Source: Crocosphaera sp. UHCC 0190 (GTDB lineage Bacteria > Cyanobacteriota > Cyanobacteriia > Cyanobacteriales > Microcystaceae). Taken from it: a DNA stretch of 64,000 nt. The stretch lies in the NCBI RefSeq assembly GCF_034932065.1, contig NZ_JAYGHP010000008.1:1-64000 (forward strand), written 5' to 3'. Shown here piece by piece: positions 56,662 to 64,000 of this stretch. Each line of letters begins with the position of its first letter. The first letter of the stretch is position 1. A model generated the notes under the pieces. It saw only the letters and a list, made by a program, of their open reading frames with translations. It did not search any database and was not told the DNA's origin. Made by a program: the position numbers and the translations under genes.

Positions 56662-57063
56662 ATGAAACCTTCTTATTGGAATATTGAACAGTTACCAGGA
56701 TTAAGTAAATCAGAACAAGAGCAATTAAAAGCCCTAGGAATTAACACAACTCAATCTTTACTTAATCATGCCAAAAACCCAACAGAAAAACAAGCCTTAG
56801 CTAATCAATTAAAATCTCCCGTACAATTAATTAGTAAATGGGTAGCCTTAGCAGATTTAGCGAGGGTTCCCACGGTAGGATGCAATTATTGTGGACTTAT
56901 TTTACACTCAGGTATCATCTCAACCAAACAGTTAGCAGAAACCCCTGTTTCTTTCTTACACCGACAAATTCTGAAATTACAGGTTGCGACTCTACAACGC
57001 AAAGATTTATGTCCGTCTCCTGATATGATTCAAGCTTGGATTAATGAAGCAAAGAAATTATGA
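56662..57063 (+). CDS. DUF4332 domain protein
   Basis: 133 residues with helix-hairpin-helix-like motifs: LPGLSKSEQEQLKALGINTTQSLL and DLARVPTVGCNYCGLILHSGIISTKQLAETP are characteristic of DUF4332. Members are thought to bind DNA or mediate interactions but have no fixed role. It is monocistronic and divergent from thiO/thiG. Confidence 0.85.
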   Translation: MKPSYWNIEQLPGLSKSEQEQLKALGINTTQSLLNHAKNPTEKQALANQLKSPVQLISKWVALADLARVPTVGCNYCGLILHSGIISTKQLAETPVSFLHRQILKLQVATLQRKDLCPSPDMIQAWINEAKKL

Positions 57064-57197
57064 ATTATTAATTGATTCTAAGATTGAGGCTACCCTAGTT
57101 TGATTTTGTGATATTTAGAAAGTAGATAAGGATTATTTTACCAAATAATGCTAATTTAATGATACGAATAAATATGAAATAAGGAGTCTAACCAATC

Positions 57198-58241
57198 ATG
57201 ACAATGATCCTAGCGGGAGACATTGGGGGAACAAAAACTATTTTACGTCTTGTTGTTCTAGAAACATCAACAAACGAGTATAATTTACCCCAATTAACTA
57301 CTTTACATCAACAATCTTATCCTAGTCAAAAGTTTCCAGATATTGTCCCGATTGTACAACAATTTTATACCAATGCTCAGAAACAATTAAATCAAGAAAT
57401 ATTCGTTAAAAATGCTTGTTTTGGAATTGCCGGCCCAGTGGTTAATAATACTTCAGAATTAACTAATTTAAACTGGTCATTAAGTGGTGATCGCTTACAA
57501 CAAGAACTATCTTTAAATCAAGTAAGTCTCATTAATGATTTTGCTGCCATTGGTTATGGTATTCTAGGCTTAACAAAAGAGGATTTATACACCCTACAAG
57601 ATGTTCAACCAAACCCCAAATCTCCTATCGCTGTTTTAGGAGCAGGAACCGGGTTAGGGGAAGGGTTTCTTGTCCCTTTATCCACCGGAAAATATGAGGT
57701 ATTTTCCTCAGAAGGTTCTCATGCTGATTTTCCTCCCCGTACTCCCTTGGAATTTGAATTATTAACCTATATTCAAGACAAATATCAATTATCTAGAGTA
57801 TCAGTAGAACGGGTTGTTTCAGGATTAGGAATTGCCGCAATTTATCAATTTTTACGCCATAAAAACCCCGAACAAGAATCACCCATTTTAAAACAAATAT
57901 ATCAAACTTGGGCAAGAGAAAAAAGTCTTGATCTTTCTGCTGAAGTTGCCAAAGCTGCCCTAGAGAAAGATGATATTTTATGTCAACAGGCGATGAAAAT
58001 ATTTATTGAAGCTTATGGAGCAGAAGCAGGTAATCTTGCCTTAAAATTATTACCTTATGGGGGACTATATGTAGCGGGAGGAATTGCTGCTAAAATATTA
58101 CCTTTGATGAAAAATGGAGACTTTATGAGAGCATTTCAATCCAAAGGTCGAATGACTCCCCTATTAAATCAAATACCTGTTCATATCATTTTAAATCCTG
58201 ATATTGGTCTAATTGGAGCAGCTTTACGGGCAGCAGAATAA
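57198..58241 (+). CDS. glk: Glucokinase
   Basis: 347 residues. Glk phosphorylates glucose with ATP. The start MTMILAGDIGGTKT (phosphate loop GDIGGTKT), GIAGPV, LINDFAAIGYG (catalytic Asp), LGAGTGLGEGFL, EGSHADFPPRTPLE and the C-terminal GLYVAGGIAAKI are all present. An AAGGAG site lies 10 bases upstream. It is followed 45 bases later by proB. Confidence 0.96.
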   Translation: MTMILAGDIGGTKTILRLVVLETSTNEYNLPQLTTLHQQSYPSQKFPDIVPIVQQFYTNAQKQLNQEIFVKNACFGIAGPVVNNTSELTNLNWSLSGDRLQQELSLNQVSLINDFAAIGYGILGLTKEDLYTLQDVQPNPKSPIAVLGAGTGLGEGFLVPLSTGKYEVFSSEGSHADFPPRTPLEFELLTYIQDKYQLSRVSVERVVSGLGIAAIYQFLRHKNPEQESPILKQIYQTWAREKSLDLSAEVAKAALEKDDILCQQAMKIFIEAYGAEAGNLALKLLPYGGLYVAGGIAAKILPLMKNGDFMRAFQSKGRMTPLLNQIPVHIILNPDIGLIGAALRAAE

Positions 58242-58286
58242 TTATAATCTAAAACCCTTTTTATTATAGACTTTTTCCCGAATAGC

Positions 58287-59408
58287 ATGAATAATAAACC
58301 TACCCTTGTCGTTAAAATTGGTACTTCTAGTCTGACTCAACCAGAGACAGGAAAATTAGCTTTATCCACCATTGCATCTCTAGTGGAAACCTTGACCCAA
58401 TTACGGCAATTAGGTCATCATTTAGTGTTAGTTTCATCCGGTGCTGTTGGGGTTGGTTGTGGTCGTTTAAATTTAAAAGAAAGGCCCAAAAAAATTGCGG
58501 TTAAACAAGCGGTTGCGGCTGTCGGCCAAGGACGTTTAATTCGCGTCTATGATGACCTTTTTAGTACATTGGGACAACCCATTGCCCAAGTTTTATTAAC
58601 CCGACGAGAATTAATAGATCGGAACTGTTATGTTAATGTTAAAAACACCTTTGAAGCTCTCTTAGAATTAGGGGTAATTCCCATTGTTAATGAAAATGAT
58701 ACAGTGGCAATTGAAGAGTTAAAATTTGGGGATAATGATACCCTTTCTGCTTTAGTTGCTAGTTTAATTAAAGCTGATTGGTTATTCTTATTAACGGATG
58801 TAGATCGACTTTATTCTGCTGATCCCCGTGTTGTTCCTGATGCTAAACCTATTGACCTGGTGAATAGTAGCGAATTTGCTCAATTACAAGTAAAAGCAGG
58901 GGATAAAGGGTCACAATGGGGAACGGGAGGAATGTCCACTAAATTAACAGCGGCCCGCATTGCCACAGGAGCAGGAGTAAGGACGGTTATTACTCATGGC
59001 AAATACCCCGAAAATCTACTTAAAATTATCCAAGGGGAAAATATTGGTACTCAATTTGAACCTCAACCTAAACATGATAATGCTCGCAAACGTTGGATCG
59101 CCTATGGACTTTTGCCCACAGGAAAACTATACTTAGATAAGGGAGCCGTTCGCGCTATTTGTCAAGGAGGTAAGTCCTTATTAGCGGCCGGAGTTCTCCA
59201 AGTAGAAGGAGAATTTGAAGCGTCAGACTCTGTGGAATTATGTAATGAAACAGGTCAAGAAATTGCCAGGGGTATTGTGAATTATAATAGTGGAGAAATT
59301 GATAAAATAAAGGGAAATCATTCTGATAAAATTCCGCAATTATTAGGGTATAGTGGAGCAGAAACTATTATTCATCGAGATAATTTAGTTATCAATGAAA
59401 TTTTTTAA
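58287..59408 (+). CDS. proB: Glutamate 5-kinase
   Basis: 373 residues. ProB phosphorylates glutamate in the first step of proline synthesis. Amino-acid-kinase core: [46 protein letters not shown] and [15 protein letters not shown]. The C-terminal PUA domain (about 275-370, [21 protein letters not shown]) is intact. It is 12 bases upstream of a glycosyltransferase gene, in apparent operon with it. Confidence 0.96.
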   Translation: MNNKPTLVVKIGTSSLTQPETGKLALSTIASLVETLTQLRQLGHHLVLVSSGAVGVGCGRLNLKERPKKIAVKQAVAAVGQGRLIRVYDDLFSTLGQPIAQVLLTRRELIDRNCYVNVKNTFEALLELGVIPIVNENDTVAIEELKFGDNDTLSALVASLIKADWLFLLTDVDRLYSADPRVVPDAKPIDLVNSSEFAQLQVKAGDKGSQWGTGGMSTKLTAARIATGAGVRTVITHGKYPENLLKIIQGENIGTQFEPQPKHDNARKRWIAYGLLPTGKLYLDKGAVRAICQGGKSLLAAGVLQVEGEFEASDSVELCNETGQEIARGIVNYNSGEIDKIKGNHSDKIPQLLGYSGAETIIHRDNLVINEIF

Positions 59409-59420
59409 AGCTTTTTTAAA

Positions 59421-60554
59421 ATGTTAAAAATGTCTAATCCTGATCATTACAGTTTTGTTTTCTTAGAAATCTTCTCCCAAGAAGGGGGAATACAAGCTTA
59501 TGTTAAAGATATCTTACAAGCTTACTTATCTTTAATTAAGCAATCATCAAAACTAGCAAAAACCGATATTTTCTTATTAAGAGATTCCCCAGATTGCCAT
59601 AATCCTTTTAGCACTGAATTAATTAATTTTCACTATCTCAAAACCCTTCCTCCCTGGAAAGGAAGGATAAAACTAGCCTATACCTTACTGATTCATTTAA
59701 TTCAGAAACGTCCGAAAAAAGTTTTTTGTGGTCATATTAATTTAGCCCCACTAATTCAATTCTTTTGTCAACCCTTGGGTATTCCCTATACAGTTTTAAC
59801 CTATGGCAAAGAAGTCTGGAAACCCCTACCTCCACAACAACAAAAAGCTCTACAAAATGCTGAGGCAATTTGGACAATTAGTCGCTATAGTCGAGATTGT
59901 TTATGCCAAGCTAATAATATTGATCCCAAAACAGTTGAGATTTTGCCTTGCATCGTTGATGGTAATCAATTTACCCCAGGAAAAAAACCCATTGAATTGA
60001 TAGAAAAATATGATCTAAAAGATGCTAAAATACTAATGACAGTGGCGCGATTATGGTCAGGGGATATTTATAAAGGGGTTGACGTTACCATCAGGGCATT
60101 ACCGAAAATTTTACAATCTTTTCCTAATATTAGGTATCTGATAATTGGTCGAGGGGATGATCGCCCTCGCTTAGAACAATTAACCAAAGCTCTAGGAGTG
60201 GGCGATCGTGTTATCTTTGCGGGTTTTGTCCCTAACGAAGATCTAGCGAACCATTATCGGGTTGCCGATGCCTATATCATGCCTTCACAAGAGGGATTTG
60301 GCATTGTTTATCTCGAAGCCATGGCCTGTGGAATTCCCGTTTTGTCAGGAGATGCTGACGGTTCAGCTGATCCCCTGCAAGATGGAAAATTAGGCTGGCG
60401 AGTTCCCCATCGTGATTCTGATGCGGTTGCCCAAGGATGTCTCGAAATCCTGCAAGGCAATGATCAACGGTGTCACGGGGAATGGTTACGACAAGAGACG
60501 TTAGACCAGTTTAGTCCAGAAGCTTTATCTCAGAAATTAGCGCAATTGCTTTAA
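59421..60554 (+). CDS. GT4-family glycosyltransferase
   Basis: 377 residues; MSNPDHY at residue 4 is an equally possible start. The N-terminal half has FLEIFSQEGGIQAYVKDIL, the C-terminal GT-B half has MTVARLWSGDIYKGVDVTIRALP, RLEQLTKALGVGDRVIFAGFV and the E-x7-E motif in EGFGIVYLEAMACGIPV. GT4 enzymes use nucleotide sugars for polysaccharide or glycolipid synthesis; the acceptor is unknown. Position after glk-proB says little about the role. Confidence 0.9.
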   Translation: MLKMSNPDHYSFVFLEIFSQEGGIQAYVKDILQAYLSLIKQSSKLAKTDIFLLRDSPDCHNPFSTELINFHYLKTLPPWKGRIKLAYTLLIHLIQKRPKKVFCGHINLAPLIQFFCQPLGIPYTVLTYGKEVWKPLPPQQQKALQNAEAIWTISRYSRDCLCQANNIDPKTVEILPCIVDGNQFTPGKKPIELIEKYDLKDAKILMTVARLWSGDIYKGVDVTIRALPKILQSFPNIRYLIIGRGDDRPRLEQLTKALGVGDRVIFAGFVPNEDLANHYRVADAYIMPSQEGFGIVYLEAMACGIPVLSGDADGSADPLQDGKLGWRVPHRDSDAVAQGCLEILQGNDQRCHGEWLRQETLDQFSPEALSQKLAQLL

Positions 60555-60797
60555 AAACGGTTTAAAATCCATAAGTTAAAGCAACCACGGAGGGTTTATC
60601 CCTAAAGTCTTGGTCGATATCTTCCCAGATGTATGGACAAGTGTAGACAATCGTGGAAGAAATATGAGAAAAAGCTGAAAAGAAACTAAAAAATAGAGGG
60701 TTATTTGAGTTTTAACGTTGTAAGTCTTGATTTTAAGCGATACCATAGGAATGGTAGTTACTTAATTACTTCTCACACGGCATAGCCGCTAATCATT

Positions 60798-61067
60798 ATG
60801 GAAAGTATACAACTCATCAATATTGGGTTTGGTAATATTGTGTCTGCGAATCGGGTCATTGCAATTGTTAGCCCAGAATCAGCCCCGATTAAACGGATTA
60901 TCAGCGATGCCCGCGAACGCGGACAGTTGATTGATGCCACCTATGGCCGTCGTACCCGTGCGGTGATCATGACTGATTCTAGTCATGTTGTCTTATCAGC
61001 TATCCAACCAGAAACGGTGGCCCATCGTTTTGTGGTTAGCAAGGAAGCTACTGCTAATAGTAACTAA
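60798..61067 (+). CDS. remA: RemA-like DUF370 regulator
   Basis: 89 residues: [70 protein letters not shown] is the DUF370/RemA family, small ring-forming DNA-binding proteins that regulate matrix genes in Bacillus. In cyanobacteria it usually precedes gmk, as here (23 bases). A role in gmk regulation or biofilm is not shown. Confidence 0.93.
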   Translation: MESIQLINIGFGNIVSANRVIAIVSPESAPIKRIISDARERGQLIDATYGRRTRAVIMTDSSHVVLSAIQPETVAHRFVVSKEATANSN

Positions 61068-61090
61068 TTTACTAATTCACTGGTAATCTC

Positions 61091-61642
61091 ATGGCATCGG
61101 GAAAGCTTATTGTATTAACTGGGCCGAGTGGTGTGGGTAAAGGGACGTTGGTTCGCGCTTTATTGGCGCGTCACCCTGACTTATATTTGTCTGTCTCTGC
61201 AACTACTCGTTCTCCTCGTTCTGGAGAAATTGACGGGAAAGATTATTATTTCCTCCCTCGTGCCGATTTTGAAAAAATGATTCAGCAAAACGAATTACTC
61301 GAATGGGCTGAATATGCGGGGAATTATTACGGAACACCCCGCGCCAAGGTTGAATCACAAATCAACCTAGGGAACACCGTACTTTTAGAAATAGAAGTAA
61401 TCGGTGCTAAAGCCATTAAACAAACATTTCCTGATGCTTTGAGAATCTTTATTTTGCCTCCTTCTTTTGCTGAATTAGAACGCCGTTTGAGGGGTCGAGG
61501 AACGGATTCAGAAGAAGCAATGATGGGTCGTCTTGATCGGGCTAAAGAGGAGTTAGAAGTAAGTCAAGAATTTGATAAAACGATTGTTAATGATGACTTA
61601 GAAACTGCTTTAAAACATCTTGAATTAGCTATTATTTCCTGA
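61091..61642 (+). CDS. gmk: Guanylate kinase
   Basis: 183 residues. Gmk phosphorylates GMP to GDP. P-loop [11 protein letters not shown] (11-21), [21 protein letters not shown], the GMP-binding [10 protein letters not shown] and [21 protein letters not shown] are visible. The gene ends by overlapping the 3' end of a truncated hicB on the other strand. Pairing with remA is the usual cyanobacterial arrangement. Confidence 0.96.
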   Translation: MASGKLIVLTGPSGVGKGTLVRALLARHPDLYLSVSATTRSPRSGEIDGKDYYFLPRADFEKMIQQNELLEWAEYAGNYYGTPRAKVESQINLGNTVLLEIEVIGAKAIKQTFPDALRIFILPPSFAELERRLRGRGTDSEEAMMGRLDRAKEELEVSQEFDKTIVNDDLETALKHLELAIIS

Positions 61643-61760
61643 TATTAGTGAGAATTTCTTGAGTGAGTAACTTTTGCTTTTCTTCATCAGTCAAAGTCGA
61701 TAAATAAAGTTCGATAGCTTCTTGGATATTACTTTTCACTTCTTCTAAAGAATAGCAGTA
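61632..61760 (-). pseudogene. 5'-truncated HicB-like antitoxin gene
   Basis: Minus-strand codons from about 61751 down to the TAA at 61632-61634 encode [39 protein letters not shown], the C-terminal half of a HicB/UPF0150 protein. The N-terminal half, including the start, is missing; similarity stops within 15 bases of the left end of repeat family A copy 2 (61766). The stop overlaps the end of gmk by 11 bases. Insertion of the repeat is a plausible cause of truncation. Confidence 0.65.
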
Positions 61761-61765
61761 GCACG

Positions 61766-61856
61766 GAACTTGCCATGTAAAATTAATAAATGAATACAGG
61801 CTAAAGCCTTATTCTATAAGCACAAAGGCTGTCTACACAGCCTAATTTTAAGCCTG
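61766..61856. repeat. Repeat family A, copy 2
   Basis: 91 bases identical to 10289-10379 except for 2 substitutions near the centre (AGCGCCAAGG versus AGCACAAAGG). It keeps the left part and centre of the MITE-like element, but its right half is replaced by a different hairpin-bearing sequence (CTTAACCCTTAAGGG near 61880). Confidence 0.85.
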
Positions 61857-61921
61857 GCTACCCAGGCTTAGTTCCTATAGCTTAACCCTTAAGGGTCGAA
61901 GACTGTTCGACCCTACAAATT

Positions 61922-62959
61922 TTATATGCTTCCAACTTCATGACGAGATGTGCGTAATTGCCCACAAGCAGCATCCGCTTCTAAACCCCTCGAATAACGA
62001 ACACTGGCGGCAATTCTACGCTCTTGTAAGAGTTGCATAAATTTTTGAATACTGTGTTCATCTGGTCGTTGATAATCAGCTTCTGCAATGGGATTATAGG
62101 GAATTAAATTCACATGACTTTGAAACCCTTTGAGGTGATTTGCTAATTCAATGGCGTGTTCTGGTAAATCATTTACCCCCCCTAATAAAACATATTCAAA
62201 TGTTACCCGTCGCCCTGTAATATCAACATATTTTCGACAGTCTGCTAACAATTTTCCCAGGGTATAATGTTTAGCCCCAGGAATCAATTCTTCCCGTAAA
62301 GCTTGGTTAGAAGCATGAAGACTGACAGCAAAAGTTATTTGTAATTGATAATGAGCAAGTTGTAAGATTTTTTGGGGAATACCTACCGTAGAAATAGTAA
62401 GCGATCGCTGGCCAATTCCCACATCTTGATTGATTATTTTGACAGCTTTCACTACATCTTTGATGTTTAATAAAGGTTCTCCCATTCCCATAAAAACAAC
62501 ATGACTTACTCTTTGTTGAAAGTCTTCTTGAACAGTTAATACTTGATCGACGATTTCGGCACAGGTTAAATTTCTTTCATATCCTCCTTTTCCTGTTGCA
62601 CAAAAATCACAATTCATCGGACAACCCACTTGGGAAGATACACAAACTGTTAAGCGTTTTGAGGTGGGAATGCCAACCGCTTCAATGATTAAACCATCTG
62701 CTAAACTTAAGAGGTATTTCCTTGTACCATCAGGGGCAATGGTTCGGTGAGCAATTTTTGATCGTCCGATGGGATAATCACTTAATTCTTCCCGCCAAGT
62801 TTTGGGGAAGACAGAGATTTCTGTCAGCGATCGCGCTCCTTTTTCATACAACCATTGATGGAGTTGTTTGCCTCGATATGCGGGTTGTCCCTGTTGTTTT
62901 ACCCAGGTGGTTAATTCGTCTACAGATTTTCCTAATAAGGTTTCTTGAGTGAGTGGCAT
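61922..62959 (-). CDS. rlmN: 23S rRNA (adenine-2503-C2)-methyltransferase
   Basis: 345 residues. RlmN is a radical-SAM methyltransferase acting on A2503 of 23S rRNA and A37 of some tRNAs. The cluster motif [11 protein letters not shown] (C-x3-C-x2-C), [27 protein letters not shown], the SAM-binding SLHAS and the second catalytic Cys in DAACGQLR are present. Length is normal. An intergenic stretch with repeat relics lies downstream. Confidence 0.96.
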   Translation of the reverse strand: MPLTQETLLGKSVDELTTWVKQQGQPAYRGKQLHQWLYEKGARSLTEISVFPKTWREELSDYPIGRSKIAHRTIAPDGTRKYLLSLADGLIIEAVGIPTSKRLTVCVSSQVGCPMNCDFCATGKGGYERNLTCAEIVDQVLTVQEDFQQRVSHVVFMGMGEPLLNIKDVVKAVKIINQDVGIGQRSLTISTVGIPQKILQLAHYQLQITFAVSLHASNQALREELIPGAKHYTLGKLLADCRKYVDITGRRVTFEYVLLGGVNDLPEHAIELANHLKGFQSHVNLIPYNPIAEADYQRPDEHSIQKFMQLLQERRIAASVRYSRGLEADAACGQLRTSRHEVGSI

Positions 62960-63046
62960 TGAGATTAATGATAAGTGTAATTATTTTTATTTTAAGGCAA
63001 ATAACTAAATAGAGCGCAAAGCTAAGGTTTAGTAAGTATTCAGCCG

Positions 63047-63247
63047 TCAGCGTTCAGTATTCAGCTTTTGAATGAAAGCGGTAAGCATTCGTTTAATCTC
63101 AGTCACTTTCGATGATAGGGATTCATCGTTTTTGGCTTCGAGTAACTTAAGATCATAAGCAAGTAACAGGTGATATTCAAGTTCACTGACAGATAAAGTA
63201 AGCTGATGAGCTTTTTCCCACACTTTCAATTCTCTAAAGTTTCTCAA
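63047..63247 (-). CDS. Four-helix-bundle (S23/IVP-like) protein with internal deletion
   Basis: 66 residues. The start MRNFRELKVWEKAHQLTLSV and the end ELEYHLLLAYDLKLLEAKNDESLSSKVTEIKRMLTAFIQKL are the first and last parts of the four-helix-bundle family (23S rRNA intervening-sequence protein type), normally about 115-120 residues. The middle two helices with the R-A-x-x-S-I-x-x-N-I-A-E-G motif are absent, yet the frame is kept. It lies between CAGC-type short repeats. Likely non-functional or a minimal relic. Confidence 0.7.
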   Translation of the reverse strand: MRNFRELKVWEKAHQLTLSVSELEYHLLLAYDLKLLEAKNDESLSSKVTEIKRMLTAFIQKLNTER

Positions 63248-63656
63248 TGTTAAATCCTCCTTATCTTTGCGTTAGTTTTAAGCTGATGGCTGACGGCTGA
63301 TAGCTGAATGCTTACAAGGTTTAAGATTTCCTCCTCGAACTAACCAACGAATAAAACCGCTAACATGAAAAGAGACAATTATGTTAGAATAAGCTCCTAA
63401 TCTGCCTAAATAAAACCAGATAAAATCAGTTACTATGAAAAATATAGATAAATTTACCCTCATGGGAAGTTCATAAACTCGTCAAACAACTCTGGAATGA
63501 AAGAAAAATTAGTAAAGTATCTGGAAATATTTTGTATAACCTTTTACCTATTTTAAAGGAATTATTCCCCGTCAAGACTTACCCGAAGTTTTAAAACAGT
63601 TTAACTTACCTTAAACGTTTATTGATAAATATTTTAAACAGTCTTAAGCTTCAACT
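63248..63656. other. Intergenic region with degenerate repeats and a possible relic
   Basis: 409 bases without a convincing gene. Near 63280-63310 GCTGATGGCTGACGGCTGATAG-type degenerate repeats occur, which are inverted relative to a similar tract at 63040-63068 on the other side of the shrunken gene. From about 63450 to 63614 the + strand shows frame-shifted protein-like text (KVSGNILYNLLPILK, then GIIPRQDLPEVLKQFNLP), probably a decayed gene I cannot name. Confidence 0.4.
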
Positions 63657-63995
63657 TTAAGGTAAATATTTCTGAACCACAGACCAACCTGATAAACTAA
63701 CTAAAGCAAAGCTTAAAAATAAAATAATATTAGTGCCAATATGTACCATTCTCATTCTAGGACGTTCTGGACTAATTTGGCTGGCTGCTGTGGCAGAAAT
63801 TAAGACTAAAATAACCGTAACTAAGCCAGCAATTAAATGATAAGAATGACCTAAACTACCATAATGACCTAATGTTCCAACTAAACCAATGACTAACAAT
63901 AATAACACTAACATAACCATAATCGCCCCAATCACATAATGAACAGGGCGCAACCATAAAGGAGGAGAACTTTGAGTCTTTCGCCGATAAAACAT
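63657..63995 (-). CDS. DUF4079-family membrane protein (probably partial at the window edge)
   Basis: 112 residues with three membrane helices (about 18-42, 50-68, 90-108): RPVHYVIGAIMVMLVLLLLVIGLVGTLGHYG, HLIAGLVTVILVLISATAASQI and MRMVHIGTNIILFLSFALVSLSGWSVVQKYL. The histidines (HYVIG, HLIAG, MVHIG) and cytochrome-b561-like layout match cyanobacterial DUF4079. The ATG at 63993-63995 leaves five bases to the window end and the frame is open beyond it, so the true start may lie outside. Confidence 0.7.
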   Translation of the reverse strand: MFYRRKTQSSPPLWLRPVHYVIGAIMVMLVLLLLVIGLVGTLGHYGSLGHSYHLIAGLVTVILVLISATAASQISPERPRMRMVHIGTNIILFLSFALVSLSGWSVVQKYLP

Positions 63996-64000
63996 CCATC

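Noticed and set aside
63278-63463. A 61-codon minus-strand frame with a hydrophobic start
   Set aside because: Composed of degenerate repeats (SAISRQPSA from GCTGATGG tracts) with no family resemblance.

Overview
The window is chromosomal DNA from a cyanobacterium, most likely a unicellular or colonial marine/freshwater type near Cyanothece, Crocosphaera or Rippkaea. The evidence is direct: the C-terminus of photosystem II D1 (psbA), a ferrochelatase with the cyanobacterial chlorophyll-binding tail, Mg-chelatase ChlH, Psb34, the fused ThiO-ThiG enzyme, ComFB, AT-rich sequence, many HIP1 octamers (GCGATCGC) and several cyanobacterial palindromic repeat families. The species placement is inference.

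Layout. 1-1.9 kb: psbA end with terminator, a RelE-like fragment of a UvrD-type helicase gene, an IS66 transposase relic and a DUF29-like gene. 2-7 kb: hemH tail-to-tail with a large NACHT-HEAT ATPase. 7-16 kb: comFB, tyrA, a GH13 amylase, argC, DUF427, a VOC protein and a membrane GTPase. 16-29 kb is an accessory stretch: Uma2 proteins, RelE, VapC and HicB toxin-antitoxin genes, a vMAP-type protein, a secreted repeat protein, a DUF6883/DUF4926 pair, a RAYT transposase with its palindromes, three glycine-zipper proteins, and chlH in the middle. 29-40 kb: CHASE hybrid kinase plus REC-PAS-GGDEF cyclase, psb34, folE, an SDR, accA, a Ser/Thr kinase and a decayed PEP-CTERM gene. 40-49 kb: lipid-A-disaccharide-synthase-like protein, a PlsY/PEP-synthase fusion, cobK, a DUF2470 protein, a HigB/HigA-IrrE module and pyrD. 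49.7-53.6 kb: a three-gene dynamin-like locus. 54-64 kb: GST, thiO/G, glk-proB-glycosyltransferase, remA-gmk, rlmN, a shrunken four-helix-bundle gene and the start of a DUF4079 gene.

Functional themes. hemH, chlH, cobK and the DUF2470 protein concern tetrapyrroles; tyrA, argC, proB and pyrD are biosynthetic housekeeping genes scattered singly or in short operons. The accessory genes look like defence or conflict functions: NACHT-HEAT, vMAP-HTH, the dynamin locus and six or more toxin-antitoxin loci. Several are decayed: a HicB duplicate with a nonsense mutation, a 5'-truncated hicB and a 30-bp hicB relic.

Best leads: (1) the dynamin-like GTPase with a divergent membrane/coiled-coil partner and a small third protein; (2) tandem CRP-type sites (TGTGA-N6-TCACA) in front of two separate loci that both encode glycine-zipper hydrophobic proteins; (3) a RAYT gene carrying its own palindrome in frame inside the coding region; (4) a PlsY acyltransferase fused to a rifampicin-phosphotransferase-like dikinase; (5) a Ser/Thr kinase whose ATP-binding lysine is glutamine. 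No tRNA, rRNA or CRISPR array was recognised.
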